Source: Bacteroidales bacterium | GTDB lineage: Bacteria; Bacteroidota; Bacteroidia; Bacteroidales; Muribaculaceae | Assembly: GCA_030526455.1 (NCBI GenBank) | Contig: JAUNCU010000003.1 | Coordinates: 18,088 to 28,928 of the forward strand | Direction of reading: 5' to 3' | Length of the DNA stretch: 10,841 nucleotides | Shown here: one piece after another, positions 5,818 through 10,841 of the stretch | How the letters are laid out: every line of letters begins with the position of its first letter | How positions within the stretch are numbered: the first letter of the stretch is position 1 | Notes under the pieces: generated by a model | Databases searched by the model: none | What the model was told of the DNA's origin: nothing | The model's input: the letters and a program-made list of their open reading frames with translations, nothing else | Position numbers and translations under genes: made by a program

Positions 5818-8800
5818 ATGACACTAAAAAAACTATTACTCATGGCCGTGGCACTGCTTGTGGCAGTGTCGTCGGCCAACGGTGCCAAACGCCAGCCAGC
5901 CATCCTCAACAAGGTGGACAAGAAGGCCATGGAGGCCTGGGTGAACAGCACCTTCAACCAACTCACGCCTGAGGAAAGAATCGCCCAACTCATTGTGATG
6001 GCGGTGAGCCCGCGTGACACACGCGCCGAGGCGGTGGTCGACAAGTATGTGAGCGAATACAAGATTGGTGGCCTCATCTTCCACGAAAGCGACATTCGCT
6101 CACAGGCCAAAATCACCAGTTACGCACAGTCGAAATCGAAGGTGCCCCTGATGATCACCCTCGATGCCGAGTGGGGACCATCGATGCGCCTTGAAGACGC
6201 GCCCAAATTCCCCCGCAACCTGTTTCTGGGCGCCATCAGCGACGACCAGGTGTTCTATGAATACGGTCGCGAAGTGGCACGCCAGTGCAAGCGCATGGGT
6301 GTGCATGTGAATTTCGCACCAGTGCTCGACGTGATCGACCGCCCCAAGACCGTGCTCGGCACCCGTGCCTATGGCTCCAACCCCACCCTGGTGGGCAACC
6401 ATGGCGTGGCTTTCGCCCGCGGTATGGAAGATGGCGGCGTGCTCTCGGTGATGAAGCATTTCCCCGGACACGGCAGCACAACCGCCGATTCACACCTGGA
6501 ATTGCCAACGGTTGACAAATCGATGAAGGAATTGATGCAATACGACCTTGCTCCCTTCAAGCAATACATCGAAGCAGGCCTTGGTGGCTGCCTCACTGCC
6601 CACCTCTACATCCCCGCCATCGAGAAGCGTCGCGTGCCCGGCACCATGTCGAAGGCCTACGTGACCGATCTTTTGCAGAAGAAGATGAACTTCACAGGCC
6701 TCATCTTCACCGATGCCCTGGGCATGGAAGGCGCCAAGGAAGTGGAAGGTTCGGTGTGCGTGAACGCATTCCTCGCCGGCAACGACATTCTGCTCATGCC
6801 TAATGAAGTGGGTCCTGAAATCGCTGCCATCAAAGAAGCCATCGCCAAGGGCAAGATCAAGCAGAAAGACATCGACGCAAGGGTGAAGAAGATTCTTCGA
6901 TTCAAATACGCCCTCGGCCTCGACAAAGAGCAGAAAATCGACCTCTCCAACATCGTGGCCGACGTGAATGCCCCCGAGGCAAAAGTGCTGCAACGCAAAC
7001 TCACCGCATCGACCGTGACCGTAGTGAAGTCGGCCGGCGACCTGCTGCCGCTGAAGAACCTCAACAAGCGCAAAATAGCAGTGGTGCCCATCGGCAATGA
7101 AAATGGTGTGAAGTCGATGTTTGCACGTCGCTGCGGCGACTATGCCGAAGCCACCATTATCGACTACAAGAAATATCCAGTGGTGGAAACACTGCAAGCC
7201 AAACTCATGAACGAGGGCTACAACACACTCATCGTGTGTGTGGCATCGACCGACGAGGCTAGCATCAACTATGCACGACTGCTCATGAGAACATCAGCCG
7301 ACGCTATCGTGGCCACAATGTGCCATCCCGAGAAACTCGACATGGTGGGCGACTTGCTCAACAACGACGCCGCCAAGGCTTCGCTGGTGGCCTACGCCAA
7401 CACGATGGTGGACGAAGACTACCTCGCTCAGACCATCTTCGGCGGCAATGCCGCAAAAGGTGTGCTTCCCGTGGACATGAACACGCCTAGAGGCCTGGTA
7501 AAGGCTGGCACTGGCGTTACATTCGACGCCTGCCGCCTGGGCTACACCATTCCTGAAGAAGTGGGCTTCAACGGCAATCTGCTGGCGAAGATCGACTCGG
7601 TGTGCAATTACGGCGTTCAGCAAAAGGCGTTCCCAGGCTGCCAGGTGGTGGTGGCTCGCCACGGCAAGGTGGTGTGCAAGCGCTCTTATGGCGAAATCGC
7701 CTACGGCATGGGCATCCCAGTGACCGACAACACGCTCTACGGCCTCGCCTCAGTATCGAAGGCCACTGGCACACTGAGCGGCGTGATGAAGGTGTACGAC
7801 GAAGGCAAACTCCAACTCGACCAGCCAGCCAGCGACATCATCCCAGGCATGAAGGTCGACGACAAGAAGGACATCACCTTCCGCCAACTCCTGTATCACG
7901 AAACCGGCATGCAGCCATCGCTCAACATGTGGAACATGATGTTTGACCCAAAGACCTACAAGGGCAAACTCATCACCACCACACCCGACGAACACAACAC
8001 CATCCTCATCATGAAGGATGCCTACGGCAACAAATACGCCAAACTGCGCACCGACATTCTTTCGCGCAAGAAGACCGACGTGTTTAACCTCCCCATCGCC
8101 GAAGGACTGTGGGGCAGCAAAGCCACCTACGACTCGATCATGGCTCGCATCTACACCTCGCAACTCGGAGAAAAGACCTATCTCTACAGTTGCCTCAACT
8201 TCTGCCTGCTGGCAAATGCGGTGGAAAACATCACCAAGCAGCCACTCAACACCTTCGTGCAAAATGACATCTTTGCGCCTCTCGGTGCGTTCCACACCAT
8301 GTATCGCCCACTCGAGAAATTCCCTCAGCACCAAATTGCCTACACCGAAGTCGACACCTATCTGCGTCGCCAGCACATCCACGGATATGTGCACGACGAA
8401 CTGGCCGCTTTCTCAGGTGGTGTGCAAGGTAATGCAGGCCTTTTCTCCAACGCCAACGACCTTTGCAAAATCTTCCAGATGTGGCTCAATGGCGGCGTGT
8501 ATGGCGGCGACCGCTACTTGAAGCAGTCGACAGTGGAAACATTCCTCACATCAAAGAGCCCCAACTCTCACCGCGGCCTTGGCTTCGACAAGCCACGCAT
8601 TGAGAAGCCAGAGTGGTCGTCGACCTGCGACGAGGCAAGCCCAGAAACTGTGGGTCACACCGGCTTTACGGGCACATGCTACTGGGTGGATCCAAAAACC
8701 GACATGATCTACATCTTCTTGTGCAACCGCGTTTCGCCCACTCGCAGCAACCCCAACTTCGGCCGCGTAAGCGCTCGCTCACATATCCAGTCGATTCTCT

Positions 8801-8820
8801 ATCACGCAATTGTGAAGTGA
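5818..8820 (+). CDS. GH3 beta-N-acetylglucosaminidase-like / serine hydrolase (beta-lactamase) fusion
   Basis: This 1000-aa secreted protein joins two enzyme types. A signal peptide (about 1-22, no lipobox) precedes a GH3 domain of NagZ type (about 45-370). That domain has KHFPGHG (213-219), the Asp224/His226 acid-base dyad in DSH, and the nucleophile Asp299 in FTDALGM. A GH3 C-terminal-like domain (about 390-560) ends in TIFGGNAAKGVLPV. The C-terminal half (about 585-1000) is a class C beta-lactamase/PBP-like domain with SVSK (645-648), Tyr790 in YSC, and HTG (947-949). The KTG position is HTG, as in many esterase-like members. The third YxN residue is Cys792. This fusion is known in Bacteroidetes, and a role in processing muropeptides or other GlcNAc conjugates is inferred. 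It is co-directional with the nucleotidase (27-nt gap) and followed by a terminator. Confidence 0.94.
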   Translation: MTLKKLLLMAVALLVAVSSANGAKRQPAILNKVDKKAMEAWVNSTFNQLTPEERIAQLIVMAVSPRDTRAEAVVDKYVSEYKIGGLIFHESDIRSQAKITSYAQSKSKVPLMITLDAEWGPSMRLEDAPKFPRNLFLGAISDDQVFYEYGREVARQCKRMGVHVNFAPVLDVIDRPKTVLGTRAYGSNPTLVGNHGVAFARGMEDGGVLSVMKHFPGHGSTTADSHLELPTVDKSMKELMQYDLAPFKQYIEAGLGGCLTAHLYIPAIEKRRVPGTMSKAYVTDLLQKKMNFTGLIFTDALGMEGAKEVEGSVCVNAFLAGNDILLMPNEVGPEIAAIKEAIAKGKIKQKDIDARVKKILRFKYALGLDKEQKIDLSNIVADVNAPEAKVLQRKLTASTVTVVKSAGDLLPLKNLNKRKIAVVPIGNENGVKSMFARRCGDYAEATIIDYKKYPVVETLQAKLMNEGYNTLIVCVASTDEASINYARLLMRTSADAIVATMCHPEKLDMVGDLLNNDAAKASLVAYANTMVDEDYLAQTIFGGNAAKGVLPVDMNTPRGLVKAGTGVTFDACRLGYTIPEEVGFNGNLLAKIDSVCNYGVQQKAFPGCQVVVARHGKVVCKRSYGEIAYGMGIPVTDNTLYGLASVSKATGTLSGVMKVYDEGKLQLDQPASDIIPGMKVDDKKDITFRQLLYHETGMQPSLNMWNMMFDPKTYKGKLITTTPDEHNTILIMKDAYGNKYAKLRTDILSRKKTDVFNLPIAEGLWGSKATYDSIMARIYTSQLGEKTYLYSCLNFCLLANAVENITKQPLNTFVQNDIFAPLGAFHTMYRPLEKFPQHQIAYTEVDTYLRRQHIHGYVHDELAAFSGGVQGNAGLFSNANDLCKIFQMWLNGGVYGGDRYLKQSTVETFLTSKSPNSHRGLGFDKPRIEKPEWSSTCDEASPETVGHTGFTGTCYWVDPKTDMIYIFLCNRVSPTRSNPNFGRVSARSHIQSILYHAIVK

Positions 8821-8846
8821 TAGCACACTGATATCCAACAACCATC

Positions 8847-8879
8847 AGGCCTGGCACCGATTGGTGCTGGGCCTTTTTT
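8847..8879 (+). terminator. Intrinsic terminator closing the nucleotidase-GH3 operon
   Basis: A 12-bp stem (8847-8858 with 8863-8874, two G-T wobbles) closes on the tetraloop GATT and runs into six T residues (8874-8879). It lies 26 nt after the stop codon. Confidence 0.9.
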
Positions 8880-9016
8880 ATGGCTTATTCCTCATTAACA
8901 AAAGTAGGTCTAGAAATACCGCCCCAGCCTGTCCGAAAACTCAAAAATTCGGCAGGACTATAGCGAAAACGCGAGGCGTTAACCCTCCGAGGGTGTGTTG
9001 CAAAACCCAGAGTATT

Positions 9017-9100
9017 GTAGGGACGCGATACTTCGCGTCCGCGCCAGGCGATGGCTATTGACCAAACGCCTAATGCGGACGCTAAGTATCGCGTCCCTAC
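9017..9100. repeat. Core long inverted repeat of the nested element
   Basis: Two 25-nt arms (9017-9041 and 9076-9100) are inverted copies with one mismatch (C9034 pairing position). They start GTAGGGACGCGATACTT and end in the complementary sequence. The 34-nt spacer itself contains AGGCG facing CGCCT, so the transcript could fold into one hairpin of about 84 nt. A T-rich stretch, TATGTTTTTCCCGTTTTTATT, follows. Confidence 0.85.
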
Positions 9101-9176
9101 TATGTTTTTCCCGTTTTTATTGAATTTCTGAGTTTTGCAACACCCTCTTATAATGGTTAACTCCATGCAAGCGAGT

Positions 9177-9193
9177 GAATTGCGCAGCAATTC
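9177..9193. repeat. Small hairpin GAATTGC-GCA-GCAATTC
   Basis: Perfect 7-bp arms surround a 3-base loop. Outer bases CTCCA (9161-9165) and TGGAG (9206-9210) can also pair, making a larger structured segment inside the repeat element. Confidence 0.55.
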
Positions 9194-9693
9194 GCGAGCG
9201 CGGCTTGGAGATATGCGGCCGCAAAGAAAAGAGCCTCGGAGAGGGTCGGTTATGGTAATAGCCCGAGTTCTCGGACAGCCTCCCCCGATTTTTCTTGGCA
9301 TTAACGACGAATTTTCCAAAATTTTATGTAAATTTACACTCAAAAACATCAAATTTGGATTATTAGAGCTTGTTCCGAATTTTGATCCTATTGGCATAAG
9401 GTAATCAAACAAATGGACATCTGAACTAGTAGCCAAAGATTTACATCTGTTTCTAAGTGAGAGAAGAATGCCTCTCATCCTTCCCTTGAAGTCATCTTAA
9501 TGATTGCTTAGGCCTAAGAATGCAAAGGCTCATATTTGGTTTGTTGGAGCACTCTCAAGCATTAAGTGGTTGCCCCGGATGATAGATTATCATTACAGCC
9601 TACTATTTACTGCCGTAAACAATTGATGTAATAAAGACATAATATATTTATACAACACAATTATTTCAATCTTATACAATATGTAATTTCATC

Positions 9694-10841
9694 ATGATTT
9701 ATCTTGAGACAAACAAAATACTCAGTTTTCCTACACTGCAGCAACAACTTGGCTTAAATTCTCCTTTATTCACAGTAAAGAAAAAGGTTGATGGTGGGAT
9801 GGGGACATGTTATATGATACTTGATTCTCAGGGAAATAAATACGCATTAAAAATGATTCACTCTGAATTAGTATCTAATGAAAAAGCCATTTCTCGCTAC
9901 CTTGACGAGATTAAGAAATGGATCTCATTTTCATCATGTGATGGCATAGTAGAGGCTATTCAGGTTGTTACTGTTAACGAGCTTCCTGCAGTAGTATCTA
10001 AATGGATGGAGGGAGGCGACATGAGAGGAATTATAAAGCATATAGATAAGAGCACATTCTATTCATGCATGGATCGTATTATCGTGTCCCTAAAATGGGT
10101 ATATGACAATTATAATACAATTCACAGAGATCTTAAGCCAGGAAACATTCTTTTGGATAAGGACAATCTGGCTTATGTTGGAGACTGGGGGCTTGCAAAG
10201 GTACTGTACTCAAAACTTCACCCATCTTCTAAAAACCGCCTTCAAAACCCAAAACAGTTATCTGACACTCAAGGATTTGTTGGCACAATTCTTTATGCTT
10301 CTCCTGAGCAAATTATGGGTAAACCTGATATTGATTTTCGTTCAGACATATACAGCCTTGGGTGTATTATGTATGAATGGGAAACCGGCAGACCTCCTTT
10401 TACAGGAAAAACGGCACAAGAAATTGCATCGTCTCACATATATTCAATCCCAAAAAGATTAGGCGACTTCTCTAAAAATACAAACTTTAGAGCCGAGGAC
10501 CTTATTTTAAAATGCCTTGAGAAAGATCCCAATAAAAGATACCAATCTTATGAAGAATTATTAAAAAACCTACGTAAACTAGCACATGAACAATGTTGTG
10601 ATTTCCGTCCTTTTGAAGTAAAAGAAAAGTACACTCCTATCAATATCGGATACGACGAATTTTCTCATAAGCTAATAGAGCAGAAATTGAAGGCTGTCTA
10701 TTCTCCAAATAGAAACTATGCTTTATTAGAAGAAAAAGATATTCAAGCTCATTTAATTGAGGCAAATACTCTTATAAGTGTCGGAGAATATGAGAAAGCA
10801 TTGAAGATATTGAAATGCTTTTATATCCCTGATATCAGCAA
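9694..10841 (+). CDS. Hanks-type Ser/Thr protein kinase with TPR-like C-terminus (3' end outside window)
   Basis: The open frame runs 382 codons from ATG 9694 without a stop and leaves the window, so the protein is partial. All core kinase motifs are present: glycine loop GGMGTCY (34-40), the ATP lysine Lys53 in ALKMI, a candidate helix-C Glu72, catalytic HRDLKPGN (144-151), the metal-binding Asp164 as DWG instead of DFG, SPE (203-205), RSDIYSLG (216-223) and Arg282. The kinase domain ends near residue 296. After a linker, residues about 347-380 (AHLIEANTLISVGEYEKALKIL) fit a tetratricopeptide repeat. No membrane segment is seen yet. In-frame TAA at 9640 with no ATG between supports this start. 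Codon use is A/T-rich (AGA, TTA, ATA), unlike the upstream genes, which suggests acquired DNA. The signalling partner is unknown. Confidence 0.92.
   Translation, partial: MIYLETNKILSFPTLQQQLGLNSPLFTVKKKVDGGMGTCYMILDSQGNKYALKMIHSELVSNEKAISRYLDEIKKWISFSSCDGIVEAIQVVTVNELPAVVSKWMEGGDMRGIIKHIDKSTFYSCMDRIIVSLKWVYDNYNTIHRDLKPGNILLDKDNLAYVGDWGLAKVLYSKLHPSSKNRLQNPKQLSDTQGFVGTILYASPEQIMGKPDIDFRSDIYSLGCIMYEWETGRPPFTGKTAQEIASSHIYSIPKRLGDFSKNTNFRAEDLILKCLEKDPNKRYQSYEELLKNLRKLAHEQCCDFRPFEVKEKYTPINIGYDEFSHKLIEQKLKAVYSPNRNYALLEEKDIQAHLIEANTLISVGEYEKALKILKCFYIPDIS

Larger units (their letters stand above)
8927..9280. repeat. Nested inverted-repeat element (MITE- or REP-like)
   Basis: Three tiers of inverted repeat surround a common centre. 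The innermost arms are 25 nt (9017-9041 with 9076-9100), differ at one base, and flank AGGCG/CGCCT (9046-9050 with 9067-9071). The middle arms are 8989-9010 and 9128-9147 (GAGGGTG..TTGCAAAAC.CAG), with a 2-base insertion and one mismatch, plus GTTAACC (8978-8984) facing GGTTAAC (9155-9161). The outer arms are 8927-8942 and 9265-9280, identical at 14 of 16 positions. Local hairpins also occur at 8928-8956 and 9177-9193. No transposase is present, so the element is either a non-autonomous mobile element or an extragenic palindromic repeat cluster. The assignment rests on symmetry only. Confidence 0.75.
8880..9693. other. Gene-free stretch with repeat element, then low-GC DNA
   Basis: No credible gene is seen in this 814-nt stretch. 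The first part (8927-9280) is filled with nested inverted repeats, listed separately. From about 9290 the DNA becomes A/T-rich and unlike the preceding genes. It contains a perfect 12-bp palindrome CTTAGGCCTAAG (9507-9518), a small ATGATA/TATCAT hairpin (9579-9593), and a possible weak promoter just before the kinase (TTG 9623-9625, TATATTTA 9643-9650). The longest open frames (minus 8885-9478, plus 9135-9404) pass straight through the repeats and are unlikely to be proteins. Confidence 0.6.

Noticed and set aside
9135..9404. Plus-strand frame of 89 codons
   Set aside because: It starts inside a repeat arm and is built largely from the palindromic element; no recognisable domain.
8885..9478. 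Minus-strand frame of 197 codons
   Set aside because: It runs through the terminator-proximal DNA and all inverted-repeat arms; its sequence follows the repeat structure rather than a protein family.
9507..9518. Perfect 12-bp palindrome CTTAGGCCTAAG as an operator or recombination site
   Set aside because: A single 12-bp palindrome without a second copy or an adjacent promoter or integrase is too weak to call.
9300..9690. Possible transposase remnant in the low-GC spacer
   Set aside because: I translated part of the region on the minus strand and found only short, interrupted frames with no recognisable transposase motif.
10103..10462. Plus-strand frame of 119 codons
   Set aside because: It lies in another frame entirely inside the kinase gene, whose catalytic motifs are intact.

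Overview
The window looks like chromosomal DNA of a Bacteroidales bacterium, perhaps Muribaculaceae or Prevotellaceae (inference). Several genes are preceded by the Bacteroidetes -7 element TAnnTTTG. Start codons sit behind A/T-rich leaders with no Shine-Dalgarno sequence. The secreted proteins also have architectures common in gut Bacteroidetes. There are seven supported protein genes, one of them cut by the right edge. I found no rRNA, tRNA, CRISPR array or intact transposase.

Layout. Positions 1-156 hold a degenerate 9-nt tandem repeat. It lies just past the end of rsgA, the minus-strand gene for the circularly permuted 30S-assembly GTPase. An A/T-rich divergent intergenic region follows, containing two striking alternating purine-pyrimidine GC tracts. 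Next come a small winged-helix protein (67 aa) with a good promoter and a strong terminator, a DUF1810-family protein (131 aa), and gpmI, the cofactor-independent phosphoglycerate mutase of glycolysis. gpmI ends at two back-to-back intrinsic terminators.

After a 288-nt gene-free leader region there is a two-gene secreted hydrolase operon with a 27-nt gap. The first gene encodes a UshA-like 5'-nucleotidase/metallophosphoesterase. The second encodes a 1000-aa fusion of a GH3 (NagZ-like) glycosidase and a class C beta-lactamase-like serine hydrolase. Both have signal peptides, so the pair probably works outside the cytoplasmic membrane, on nucleotides and on cell-wall or other GlcNAc-containing material (inference). 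A clean terminator closes the operon.

The last 2 kb differ in character. Positions 8927-9280 hold nested inverted repeats that look like a non-coding dispersed or miniature element. DNA composition then falls sharply in G+C. A Hanks-type Ser/Thr protein kinase with the start of a TPR-like C-terminal region begins at 9694 and runs off the end. This right flank is the best candidate for an accessory, horizontally acquired locus, and its function would be decided by genes beyond the window.
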